The position numbers and the translations under genes are program-made. Positions 44,432 to 52,095 of a stretch of 64,000 nt of DNA are shown here, piece by piece. Each line of letters starts with the position of its first letter. Position 1 is the stretch's first letter. The notes under the pieces were generated by a model. The model was given only the letters and a program-made list of their open reading frames with translations, was not told the DNA's origin and searched no databases. This DNA comes from Arcobacter cryaerophilus gv. crypticus (GTDB taxonomy: Bacteria > Campylobacterota > Campylobacteria > Campylobacterales > Arcobacteraceae), in contig NZ_NXGI01000009.1 of assembly GCF_002993025.1 (NCBI RefSeq), positions 16,172-80,171 on the forward strand, given 5' to 3'.

Positions 44432-46417
44432 TTGAATATAGATGAAAGTTTTAAAAAGTTACTAGAAAATATTGGCAGTGAAGATATTGATATTATTGAT
44501 AAGTTAAAATATATTATCTCTTTTATTAGACCAAATAGTAAAGATGATATTGCTTTTAGTTTAGAGTCAATAAATAAAATTATTGATTTTTTCAACTCAA
44601 AAGATGAGTTAGCACAAAATATATCAAGCTGTTTAAATCAAGTTTTTATAGAATCAAAAATATCTACAAATATTGTTAGTTTTGGGATTTTATCAAACAA
44701 CTACTTCTCTTATGAAGCAAGGGAGAGATTTTATAATAAATTTCTACCAAATCCACCAAAAAAAGGTGACTTGAGGTATATTTTTGGAACTATATTTAAT
44801 AAAAAAGATGATTTTAAATGGGTTTGTTCTATTGAAAATAGTATATGGATAGAGTTTTTTAAAGCTTTATTTAATAACTCAAAAAATATATCTAAAACAA
44901 AAAATCATCTTTTTAATGAACTTTTAGATGCACTTGAAATTTTATCTATTTGGATAGCAGCTGAAGAGTTTGATTCAAATTTTATTAGGCTTGATAAAAA
45001 TTTATTAAATAAAGATTCAGCTTTTATAGCATTACAAAGAAATATAGCATCGTATATAGAATCTATTCAATCAGATTTTGTAAATATTGAAACTTCAAAA
45101 TCAAAATTAGAAGAGTTAGATGTTTTATTGCAACAATCTTATGAGCAAGTTAATGCTTTAAAAAGAAAATCTCTTCATAATGGTATTTCAATAAATTTAA
45201 CATATCAGCTTGAAAGATTAACTCAAATGCTAAAAAGAGTTGAAGACATTTTAGAGTTGATAAAATTTTTCGATACAAAAGATTCAAGTCAAATTTTAAT
45301 AAATTTTTTTAAAGAAGCAGTTTTAAAAAATAGCAAAAAAAATTCACTAATAGATTTGTATAAACAAGGGATAAAAATTGTAGCAAGAAGTGTTACAAAC
45401 TATACAAGTGAACATGGTGAACACTATATAGCAAGTGATTTAAAAGGCTATTTGAAAATGTTTCTTAGTGCAGCTGGAGCTGGAATTATAATAGCTATTA
45501 TGGCACTTATAAAAATAAATATCACTCAAGCTGAATTTTCAATAGGAACTCAAACATTTTTAAGTAGTTTAAATTATGGTTTGGGATTTGTATTTATACA
45601 TATTTTAGGTTTTACTGTTGCTACAAAACAACCAGCTATGACAGCATCAAAACTAGCCCAAGAGATAGAACAAGATGAAAATAATAAGGCAAATCAAAAA
45701 AAGATTATTGATTTAATATTTCAAGTTAGTCGTTCTCAATTTTCAGCAATTGCTGGAAATGTAATATTAGCAATAAGTGTAGCATTTTTGATATCTTACT
45801 TAGCTATAAAAAATAGTTATATAATTTTAGATGATGAGGATATAAAATACTATTTAAAAAATCTTGAACCAAATATAGCACTCTTTTATGCAGCAATTGC
45901 TGGATTATGGCTTTTTTTATCTGGATTAATCTCTGGATATTTTGATAATAGAGCTGATTTATTGGAGTTAAAAGATAGATACTATCATCAACCTTTACTT
46001 AAAAAACTTGTAAATGATAAATATAGAGAAAAATTTGCAACATATTTGCATGAGCATTATGGTTCAATATTAGGAAACTTCTTTTTTGGTATTCTTTTGG
46101 GAATAACACCTTGGATTGGATATTTACTAAATCTTCCACTTGATATTTCGCATGTTGCATTTTCAAGCGCATATTTAGGATACACCTCAATGCATTTTGA
46201 TATATCAATAAATTTATTTTTGTACTATTTAATGTGCGTTTTAATGATAGGATTTGTAAATTTGATTGTAAGTTTTACTTTGGCGTTAAAAGTATCACTT
46301 CTATCAAGAGATACAAATTTTGGAAACTTCTTCTCATTTTTAAAAAATCTATTTATTGAGATATTAAAACGTCCAAATGAACTATTTTTCCCTTTTGGTT
46401 ATAAGAAAAAAAAATAA
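44432..46417 (+). CDS. Site-specific recombinase (Gcr-type) family membrane protein
   Basis: A 661-residue protein of the Gcr/SpecificRecomb family (PF10136). Residues 1-330 are soluble and helical. ASDLKGYLKMFLSAAGAGII (about 340-359) begins a membrane half with about seven segments, including AFSSAYLGYTSMHFDISINL. The name comes from an old gonococcal assignment. The many membrane helices argue against a recombinase, so DNA recombination should not be assumed. The start is TTG at 44432. Confidence 0.8.
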   Translation: MNIDESFKKLLENIGSEDIDIIDKLKYIISFIRPNSKDDIAFSLESINKIIDFFNSKDELAQNISSCLNQVFIESKISTNIVSFGILSNNYFSYEARERFYNKFLPNPPKKGDLRYIFGTIFNKKDDFKWVCSIENSIWIEFFKALFNNSKNISKTKNHLFNELLDALEILSIWIAAEEFDSNFIRLDKNLLNKDSAFIALQRNIASYIESIQSDFVNIETSKSKLEELDVLLQQSYEQVNALKRKSLHNGISINLTYQLERLTQMLKRVEDILELIKFFDTKDSSQILINFFKEAVLKNSKKNSLIDLYKQGIKIVARSVTNYTSEHGEHYIASDLKGYLKMFLSAAGAGIIIAIMALIKINITQAEFSIGTQTFLSSLNYGLGFVFIHILGFTVATKQPAMTASKLAQEIEQDENNKANQKKIIDLIFQVSRSQFSAIAGNVILAISVAFLISYLAIKNSYIILDDEDIKYYLKNLEPNIALFYAAIAGLWLFLSGLISGYFDNRADLLELKDRYYHQPLLKKLVNDKYREKFATYLHEHYGSILGNFFFGILLGITPWIGYLLNLPLDISHVAFSSAYLGYTSMHFDISINLFLYYLMCVLMIGFVNLIVSFTLALKVSLLSRDTNFGNFFSFLKNLFIEILKRPNELFFPFGYKKKK

Positions 46418-46634
46418 AAGTAATTACAGTAGTCGAAATTTTCAGGCTTGATGATATTTTTGATGATATATTTTTTTAGCTTGAAATAAGTTGATATAGC
46501 TTGCTTGTTTGTAGTGATTCTCGAAGAAGTATCTTAAACTGGATTTTGTTCACCCTAAAAATATACTATCTAGAGAATTGTTTGCTCACTTTTAAAACGG
46601 ATTTAAAAAAATCCTAAAAAGTCGAGCCATATAA
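46418..46634. other. Intergenic, junction between core region and accessory island
   Basis: 217 bases with no convincing gene. A stem GGATTT-AAAA-AAATCC at about 46602-46617 may act as a weak terminator. There is no tRNA, inverted repeat pair or recognisable IS end, so the left boundary of the island cannot be set from this stretch. Confidence 0.4.
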
Positions 46635-47015
46635 TTATATAGTCTTGACTAAAGTTTCTACAGGAATATGTAAAGCTTGAGATAAATTTCTAACCATTGT
46701 TAAAGATAAAGATATTTTTCTATTTAAAAGCTCTGATACTTTACTTTTATTTCCAATATAAGGTATTAAATCTTTTTGTTTTAAATTCATTTCTTCCATT
46801 CTATGTTTTATAGCTTCTATTGGGTCTGGAGTTTCAATATCCCAGTTTAGCTCTTCATATTTTTCAACCAATAAAGCTAATATTTCAAGTTCATCACTTT
46901 CAGGAGTTTCTATTTTTGGATTTAGTTCCATTAACTCATCAATTCTATTTAGAGCTTTATCATAATCTTTTTCAGTTTTTAAAATTTTTAATTTCATTTT
47001 AGATTTCCTTTGCAT
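46635..47015 (-). CDS. higA: HigA-type antitoxin
   Basis: A 126-residue helix-turn-helix antitoxin. The C-terminal half IKHRMEEMNLKQKDLIPYIG, NKSKVSELLNRKISLSLTMV and NLSQALHIPVETLV is an HTH_3-like domain. The N-terminal half is acidic. It represses its own operon and neutralises HigB. It follows the toxin, the higBA order, with a 17-base overlap. An imperfect palindrome upstream of higB (47310-47326) is a candidate operator. Confidence 0.88.
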   Translation of the reverse strand: MQRKSKMKLKILKTEKDYDKALNRIDELMELNPKIETPESDELEILALLVEKYEELNWDIETPDPIEAIKHRMEEMNLKQKDLIPYIGNKSKVSELLNRKISLSLTMVRNLSQALHIPVETLVKTI

Positions 47016-47292
47016 TTATTTTGTTATATTCTGCATGAGTACCAATAAACTTAACTCTTACAATTTTTCTTAAATAATCAATATGAACAATCAGTCTATA
47101 ATCATTTCCTTTTATATTAAATACAACTCTGTTATCCTCTAAAAAAGATGCACTAGAATAGAATTTTTTAATATCATCAGAAGTTTTCCATTCTGATTTC
47201 TTTACATCTTGATGCCAAACTTCCAAAGGTGTTTTGGCTTGTGGATGTTTTTCATAAAATTGCACTAATGTTCTTTTACTTATTATGTTCAT
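46999..47292 (-). CDS. higB: HigB-type mRNA interferase toxin
   Basis: A 97-residue RelE-fold toxin. EVWHQDVKKSEWKTSDDIKK (about residues 24-43) and VVFNIKGNDYRLIVHIDYLR (about 55-74) are the HigB signature, with a C-terminal VRVKFIGTHAEYNKINAKEI. It cleaves ribosome-bound mRNA and is silenced by HigA. It is first in the operon, translationally coupled to higA. Part of the accessory island. Confidence 0.9.
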   Translation of the reverse strand: MNIISKRTLVQFYEKHPQAKTPLEVWHQDVKKSEWKTSDDIKKFYSSASFLEDNRVVFNIKGNDYRLIVHIDYLRKIVRVKFIGTHAEYNKINAKEI

Positions 47293-47309
47293 TTGTAATA
47301 TTATCCTTT

Positions 47310-47326
47310 GTTCCTTTATAGGGAAC
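47310..47326. promoter_or_regulatory. Imperfect palindrome upstream of higBA
   Basis: GTTCCTTTATAGGGAAC is a near-perfect inverted repeat centred 18 bases before the higB start codon. It is a candidate operator for HigA autoregulation. The assignment rests only on position and symmetry. Confidence 0.4.
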
Positions 47327-47335
47327 TTAATCTAT

Positions 47336-47766
47336 TTATTTTACTAATTTATCCAACCAATCAGCCCACCATTGCATTAACTCTTTTTTCTCTTCAAAAT
47401 ATTTATATTTTTATAAGCTAATTTAATTTAATGTATCTGATAATATTGCTCCAGAAATTCCTCTATCCACTTTAAAAGGTGATGGAAATACAAACTCGCT
47501 CCTATGTCTCGAATAAGGCTCTATTTGTTTTATAATATCTATTGCTTGTCTTGGTAAAGGGCAAACAAAATCAATATGAGTTTTCATTTTTGAATATAAA
47601 TATAACACTAATATCACATTTATATTTTTCTCTAATATAGCCAATATTTTTTGTTAAAAGTTTTCTAGCTTCTTCTCTTTTTCCATCACTTAATTTATAC
47701 TCTTTTTCTTTGGATTCTGCAAAATTTAATATCTTTATCTGATAGTGGTTTTACTAATTTTGCCAT
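47336..47766 (-). pseudogene. Tyrosine integrase remnant (IntA-like)
   Basis: Pieces of an IntA-type phage/island integrase in the right order but in different frames. The N-terminus MAKLVKPLSDKDIKF (from 47766) is followed after a frameshift by ESKEKEYKLSDG. A deletion of most of the catalytic body follows. Then KTHIDFVCPLPRQAIDIIKQ and RHRSEFVFPSPFK. The C-terminal LMQWWADWLDKLV ends at 47336. An intact enzyme has about 400 residues. It is good evidence that the island entered by site-specific integration and is now fixed. Confidence 0.8.
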
Positions 47767-47857
47767 TTTTAACGGTAATTCCTTTTTGTCTTTTAAAATT
47801 TACCATAAATTATGCCGCAATAATATTTGATTTTATTTAAGTTGTTTCTGTAGAGAA

Positions 47858-47877
47858 AAGCCCTATAAAAAGGGCTT
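47858..47877. terminator. Stem-loop, candidate terminator
   Basis: AAGCCCT and AGGGCTT form 7-bp arms with a 6-base loop. On the minus strand TTCTC follows, so it could end the transcript of the 180-residue gene 240 bases upstream. The remainder of 47767-48118 is AT-rich and holds no gene I can support. Confidence 0.5.
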
Positions 47878-48118
47878 ATTTGAGTTAATTTTAGTTTTTT
47901 GGAAGTAACTTCACAGGAACTATCTGTAACTAAAATAATATATTTAAATCCTATTTTATAGGCACTTGTATCTAGTTTAAATATTTTGTACTGTTATTTG
48001 TACTGTATTAGATTCGCTAGTACTAATAAATTTTTTTTATTTTTAATAGATAAAAATACAATATTTTAAAATCATTATATCAATCTAAGAATATCTTTAT
48101 AATTTAAAATTGCTATTA

Positions 48119-48661
48119 TCAAAAATTTATAACTAACTCTAAAATTTCTTTAGGAGTTCTTTCTATATGCGTAATTACTTTGTATCTTGTCAAAGAGCTA
48201 ATAGTATCAAGAGTTTTATCTTCAGAATCTAATGAATTAGTATATGAGTTATATCTCATATCAAAATCATTTAGTTTTTCTACAAACTCTTCATCTGCAC
48301 ACTCTATAAAATAGTAGTTATTTAAATTAAATAGCTCAAACCTTAGCTCTTCAATATCTATTTTTTTATCATTATTAATATAATGCTCTTTTATTTTTTC
48401 TAATACATTATTTGCAATAAATGTATTAGAGTTTTCAATCAATTCATTTTTAAACTCTTTAATTTTATTTACAAGACCTTCATTATTACTAATTATTTCA
48501 ATTTTTTGGATTTTTCCACTAGCTAAGTACTCTTCTAACTCTTCTAAAGTAAAAGCGTAATTAAGTAAATCAAATATTTTTCTTTTCTCTTTTTTTGTCC
48601 ATTTGTAATAAGTTGGAGCTGAAAATTCAAAGAGTTCTACCATTATTTGTTCTTTTGTCAT
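48119..48661 (-). CDS. Hypothetical 180-residue protein, possible regulator
   Basis: No recognised family. Residues about 4-45 (EQIMVELFEFSAPTYYKWTK, then KIFDLLNYAFTLEELEEYLA) resemble a helix-turn-helix, in which SAPTYYKWTK could be a recognition helix, as in proteins that sense when to switch a linked operon. The rest is acidic and helical. It is divergent from the metallophosphoesterase operon, and its start lies beside an array of ACTTAA half-sites. It may control both operons, by inference. Confidence 0.5.
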   Translation of the reverse strand: MTKEQIMVELFEFSAPTYYKWTKKEKRKIFDLLNYAFTLEELEEYLASGKIQKIEIISNNEGLVNKIKEFKNELIENSNTFIANNVLEKIKEHYINNDKKIDIEELRFELFNLNNYYFIECADEEFVEKLNDFDMRYNSYTNSLDSEDKTLDTISSLTRYKVITHIERTPKEILELVINF

Positions 48662-48679
48662 AAAAAGCCTTTTTTAGTT

Positions 48680-48821
48680 TTATTAATATAGTTAAGTATT
48701 TTATGAATTTTATATAAATTAAACTTAATATGCTTAATTTACTATTGACAAATTACATTTACTTAATATATAATAGTCAAAATAGATTAAGTTGGTTTAT
48801 AAAACTTAACTATATTAATAA
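48680..48821. promoter_or_regulatory. ACTTAA/TTAAGT half-site array with an 18-bp inverted repeat
   Basis: TTATTAATATAGTTAAGT (48680-48697) is repeated as its exact reverse complement at 48804-48821. Between the arms are further TTAAGT or ACTTAA hexamers (one before the -35, one between the -35 and -10, and GATTAAGT after the promoter). The array fills the gap between divergent genes at 48661 and 48853, so a multimeric repressor is likely. Confidence 0.6.
48745..48774 (+). promoter_or_regulatory. Sigma-70 promoter of the metallophosphoesterase operon
   Basis: TTGACA at 48745-48750 and TATAAT at 48769-48774 are separated by 18 bases, and both hexamers match consensus. An ACTTAA half-site lies inside the spacer. 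The gene begins 79 bases downstream of the -10. Confidence 0.7.
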
Positions 48822-48852
48822 TTATGGTTTAAAAATAAAAAAAGAGCAATAA

Positions 48853-49674
48853 ATGAAAATAGATATATTAAGTGATTTACACTTTGATAATTACTTTTAC
48901 AATAAATATACAAATGATGATGTAGTTAAGTTTTACAGTCAATTTATTGATTTTAATAATTGTGGGGATGTATTAGTAATTGCTGGTGATTTAGGACATA
49001 ACAATAATCAAAATATAAAGATATTGAAAATTCTAAAACAATTTTATAAAAATATAGTTTGTGTTTTAGGAAATCACGATTACTACTTAACAGGGAAAGA
49101 GAATAAATCACTTTTTAAAGGCTCTTATGAGAGAGTTGATAATATGAGAGCATTAATCAATAAAGTAGAAGGAATGTATTGCTTAGATGGAGATATAGTT
49201 GAAATAGACGGCATTAAATTTGGTGGAGCAAATGGTTGGTACAATGAGGGTTTTTTACAAGTAAACTATCCTCATAAATTTTTCCAAAAATATTCAACTA
49301 ATATTATGTGGCAAAACTGTACACCTGATTATAAAAACATCTTAGAAATTGAAAACTTTGATGATATTTATGAAATTGAAAAACCTAAAATAGAAAAGGT
49401 CTATAAAGATTGTGATGTAATGATTACTCATGTTAATCCTTGTGCAAAAAAAGAGTATTTACCATTTAAATATCAAAATCCTTCAAGCACTTTTTTTTGT
49501 TTTGATGGAGAAGAATATTTTAAAAATGGAAATATGCAATATTGGATATTTGGACATAATCATAATGTTATAGAGTATGAAGAGTTTAATGTTAAATGTA
49601 TCTGTAATCCTTTAGGTTATCATAAAGAGAGTGGAAATGGACAATGGACTAAAATTAAGCAAATAGAGGTTTAA
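48853..49674 (+). CDS. Calcineurin-like metallophosphoesterase
   Basis: A 273-residue two-metal phosphoesterase. IDILSDLHFDN (residues 3-13), VLVIAGDLGHNN (about 43-54), VCVLGNHDYYL (about 73-83), VMITHVNPC and YWIFGHNHNVI (about 233-243) supply the D-x-H, GD, GNHD, H and GHxH motifs. The substrate could be a nucleotide, a phosphodiester or a protein. It heads an operon of unrecognised genes in the accessory island. Confidence 0.85.
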   Translation: MKIDILSDLHFDNYFYNKYTNDDVVKFYSQFIDFNNCGDVLVIAGDLGHNNNQNIKILKILKQFYKNIVCVLGNHDYYLTGKENKSLFKGSYERVDNMRALINKVEGMYCLDGDIVEIDGIKFGGANGWYNEGFLQVNYPHKFFQKYSTNIMWQNCTPDYKNILEIENFDDIYEIEKPKIEKVYKDCDVMITHVNPCAKKEYLPFKYQNPSSTFFCFDGEEYFKNGNMQYWIFGHNHNVIEYEEFNVKCICNPLGYHKESGNGQWTKIKQIEV

Positions 49675-49675
49675 A

Positions 49676-49729
49676 ATGGAAAAAACATATTTTGGATTAG
49701 ATATTTATGAAGATAGAGGAACACTATGA
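49676..49729 (+). CDS. 17-residue leader ORF, truncated copy of a downstream gene
   Basis: Encodes MEKTYFGLDIYEDRGTL. The first fourteen residues match the N-terminus of the gene at 50479 (MQKTYFGLDIYQDR), with 39 of 42 bases equal, so it is a broken duplicate. Its TGA overlaps the next gene's ATG (ATGA), so it may survive as a translational coupler for the 120-residue gene. Confidence 0.55.
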   Translation: MEKTYFGLDIYEDRGTL

Positions 49730-50088
49730 ATAATAATATTAAAAAATTAAAAGTAAAAGATAAATGGGAAAAAGATTTTGGAATTTTAACTTATGATTCA
49801 TCAAAAAATACTTTTACATTCCAATATGATGATAATTGCAAAGGGTATAGTTTTTCAGATATTAATATTCAAAATGGTAGAGAGTTTGAGCAAGATAAAA
49901 TTTTTAATGTTTTCTCTTTTGATGATAGCTTTGTTAAAAATCAATTAATGACAGAACATAATCTATTTGGTAAAAGTGATAATGAAGTTCAATGGTTTTT
50001 TAAAGAGCTTTGTGCCAAAAACAATACATTAAGTTGTAGAGGATTTTATTTTAAAAAAATTGGAGAAAACGTTTGCAAGATAAATTAA
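49726..50088 (+). CDS. Hypothetical 120-residue protein
   Basis: No recognised family. A basic N-terminus (KKLKVKDKWEKDFGIL) is followed by a beta-rich middle and a C-terminal MTEHNLFGKSDNEVQWFFKE and AKNNTLSCRGFYFKKIGENV. No signal peptide or membrane segment. It is translationally coupled to the leader ORF upstream and overlaps the next gene by 16 bases. Confidence 0.55.
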   Translation: MNNNIKKLKVKDKWEKDFGILTYDSSKNTFTFQYDDNCKGYSFSDINIQNGREFEQDKIFNVFSFDDSFVKNQLMTEHNLFGKSDNEVQWFFKELCAKNNTLSCRGFYFKKIGENVCKIN

Positions 50089-50465
50089 AATTCTTAGAAG
50101 CTTTTATTAGTAAAACTCAATTAATTGCTATTAAAAACTTTTTAGGAACAGAAGAAAAAGATTTTTATATTGCTAAAATAAATGAAGTTTTTGAAACAAT
50201 AAAAAATATGCCTAAAACTTATGATACAGATGGTGAAGGAGATAGTGCTATTGTATATTTACATTACTTTATAAATGATAGTGATTTTTATATTACTGAA
50301 AAAGATATAGAAGATGAACAATTACAAGCTTTTGGATTGGTTTCTTTGAGTGGTGATGAGCCTGAGTTAGGTTATGTTCCTATTAGTGAGCTAATAGATA
50401 TGAATGTTGAATTAGATTTATACTGGTCTCATAAAACTTTAAAAAAAGTGATAGAAGAATTTTAA
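50073..50465 (+). CDS. Hypothetical 130-residue acidic protein
   Basis: No recognised family. It starts at TTG 50073 overlapping the previous gene. Residues about 38-60 (FETIKNMPKTYDTDGEGDSA) and 84-108 (LQAFGLVSLSGDEPELGYVP) are acidic. The C-terminus is WSHKTLKKVIEEF. Soluble, with no signal or membrane segment. It lies in the metallophosphoesterase operon, and its role is unknown. Confidence 0.5.
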   Translation: MQDKLKFLEAFISKTQLIAIKNFLGTEEKDFYIAKINEVFETIKNMPKTYDTDGEGDSAIVYLHYFINDSDFYITEKDIEDEQLQAFGLVSLSGDEPELGYVPISELIDMNVELDLYWSHKTLKKVIEEF

Positions 50466-50478
50466 AAAGGAGAATAAA

Positions 50479-50706
50479 ATGCAAAAAACATATTTTGGAT
50501 TAGATATATATCAAGATAGATATATAAAAGAAGCTGATATTAAAAAATTACCTTTTTATGAATTTTGGAAAGAAAGTGCAAAAGGTAGCACTTATTGTAA
50601 AATTGATAACGAAGCTTATATATATCTAATAGATTGGGAAAGCTTTTGTCATCTATTTATTAGAACTGGAAAACATAGAATGTCAAAATCTTCAAAGGTA
50701 ACATAA
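50479..50706 (+). CDS. Hypothetical 75-residue protein
   Basis: Starts MQKTYFGLDIYQDRYIKEAD after AAAGGAG. Its 5' end is duplicated in truncated form at 49676. Contains aromatic residues (YLIDWESFCHLFI) and a basic tail. Unrecognised. It touches the next gene at 50706/50707. Confidence 0.5.
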   Translation: MQKTYFGLDIYQDRYIKEADIKKLPFYEFWKESAKGSTYCKIDNEAYIYLIDWESFCHLFIRTGKHRMSKSSKVT

Positions 50707-51840
50707 ATGGAAGATTACACTAAAACATATAATCGTTTACCACATATTTTAAATAGAAATATTCTTTTAAAGGAAAGAAAATTTTCTACACAAGAGATAA
50801 TAGATTGTTTCAAAAAAACTAAATATGATGATTTAACAAATAGAGAAAGAGTTCTTGTCTCAAAAATGTTTAAAGAAATAAAAGATATTTATGATTTAAA
50901 AGCTATTTTAAGTGCTTATGAATCTGATGTAAAAAATATTGAATCTATTTATATAAATTCTCCTTATTGTGGATTTTTTGATTTTTGGAATAGTGAATTT
51001 GGTGTAGAAAAAATTCCTAATACTCCTTTTATTCCTTTAAAATCAAGTCAAATTAAATCTCCAACACTAAGAAAACTTGTTGCAAAAAAAGAAGCTTTAA
51101 ATCCTTTATCAAATGAAAATAAAGAGAAACTTAGAAGCTTAGAGATACTACAAAAATGTAGAATTTATATTAAAAATGGGTGGATAGATTTAGCCTTTAA
51201 TTTAGCAAAAGATATTCAAGATTTATGTAAAAAAGAGAATTGTGAGCTACCTACTGTTTATGTACTAGATAGTAAGTATGGAGAGTTTGAATTTGATTAT
51301 TCTGATGATAATTTTTCTAAACATATCCAAAAAGAGATATTAGATTTAGTAAATATTGCAGAAGACAAATCACTAACTATTTGTGAAGTTTGTGGAGAAG
51401 CTGGTGAAAATAGAGTTTTTGAAGGTTGGTATTATACTTCTTGTGAACTTCATAAAAAAGAAATTAATTTTGAACAATTAGAAATAATTAGAAAAGCTAA
51501 AAATCTTATTCAACAAACGGAAAAAGAAGCTATTGAAATTATTGAAAAAAGAAAATTATGTAAGTTAAAATGTAAAGATACCGATATTGATAGAAGAGAT
51601 TTAATCATCAACTGCTTTACAAAAAGAAGATATTCAGATTTAAATTATTATGAAAGAGAACTTGTTAATAGTTTATTTGAAGAAGAAAATCAAGAAACAA
51701 TACAAGACTTAATAGATAATTATTTTTTAGATATTGAAGATATAAAAGCTATTTTTGAGAGTTCACCATATAGTGAAAATATTGAGTTTTTAAAAGTATT
51801 AAATGAACTGTTTGAAGATGATATAAGTAGAAAAAAGTAG
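50707..51840 (+). CDS. Hypothetical 377-residue protein with internal repeat and zinc site
   Basis: Residues about 30-87 (EIIDCFKKTKYDDLTNRERV through ESIYINSPY) and 298-355 (LIINCFTKRRYSDLNYYERE through KAIFESSPY) are an internal duplication. Between them a C-x2-C-x16-C-x2-H site (CEVCGEAGENRVFEGWYYTS, residues 226-249) probably binds zinc. No known family is recognised. It is the last gene of the operon starting with the metallophosphoesterase. Nucleic-acid or protein scaffold function is a guess. Confidence 0.6.
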   Translation: MEDYTKTYNRLPHILNRNILLKERKFSTQEIIDCFKKTKYDDLTNRERVLVSKMFKEIKDIYDLKAILSAYESDVKNIESIYINSPYCGFFDFWNSEFGVEKIPNTPFIPLKSSQIKSPTLRKLVAKKEALNPLSNENKEKLRSLEILQKCRIYIKNGWIDLAFNLAKDIQDLCKKENCELPTVYVLDSKYGEFEFDYSDDNFSKHIQKEILDLVNIAEDKSLTICEVCGEAGENRVFEGWYYTSCELHKKEINFEQLEIIRKAKNLIQQTEKEAIEIIEKRKLCKLKCKDTDIDRRDLIINCFTKRRYSDLNYYERELVNSLFEEENQETIQDLIDNYFLDIEDIKAIFESSPYSENIEFLKVLNELFEDDISRKK

Positions 51841-51859
51841 AAAATGAGAAAATAAATAG

Positions 51860-51936
51860 GCACATCGACCAATCACCGTACAAAATCGCATACGCTAATT
51901 TGGGTGAATGATGTGCTTTAAGGGAAATCCCTTAAA
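51860..51936. other. GC-richer structured intergenic element
   Basis: The stretch 51860-51936 is clearly richer in GC than its surroundings. GCACATC (51860-51866) pairs with GATGTGC (51910-51916), enclosing possible inner CACC/GGTG pairs. It is followed by TTTAAGGG/CCCTTAAA (51917-51936), a stem without a T run on either side. It may be a terminator, a small structured RNA or an integration scar. Confidence 0.4.
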
Positions 51937-52033
51937 AAATCCAAAATAAAATAATATAAATAATTAATATACTAAGATATAAATTAGATTAGTTCAGTAA
52001 ATATTATAAATATTTTATTTAATAAAATTAAAG

Positions 52034-52049
52034 AGACATAGTTTTGTCC
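52034..52049. promoter_or_regulatory. Operator copy 1: AGACA-N6-TGTCC
   Basis: One of seven RGACA-N6-TGTCY palindromes. The -10-like hexamer TAAACT starts 12 bases after it (11-base gap), and the AAA ATPase gene starts at 52096. The -10 is weaker than at the other copies. Confidence 0.7.
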
Positions 52050-52095
52050 ACTTAAAACTATAAACTTCTTATATAAAACATAAGGAGTTTATCAA

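Noticed and set aside
44432..46417. Recombinase acting on the neighbouring island
   Set aside because: The Gcr-type protein is a multi-helix membrane protein; a DNA recombination role is not supported by visible catalytic motifs.
46418..46634. Possible attachment site or IS end at the island's left edge
   Set aside because: No inverted or direct repeat pair, no tRNA end and no transposase similarity seen.
37270..48020. Shared 11-base match (TAGATTCGCTA on one strand) at about 37272 and 48010
   Set aside because: Too short in AT-rich DNA, at unrelated contexts, and not flanking any element.
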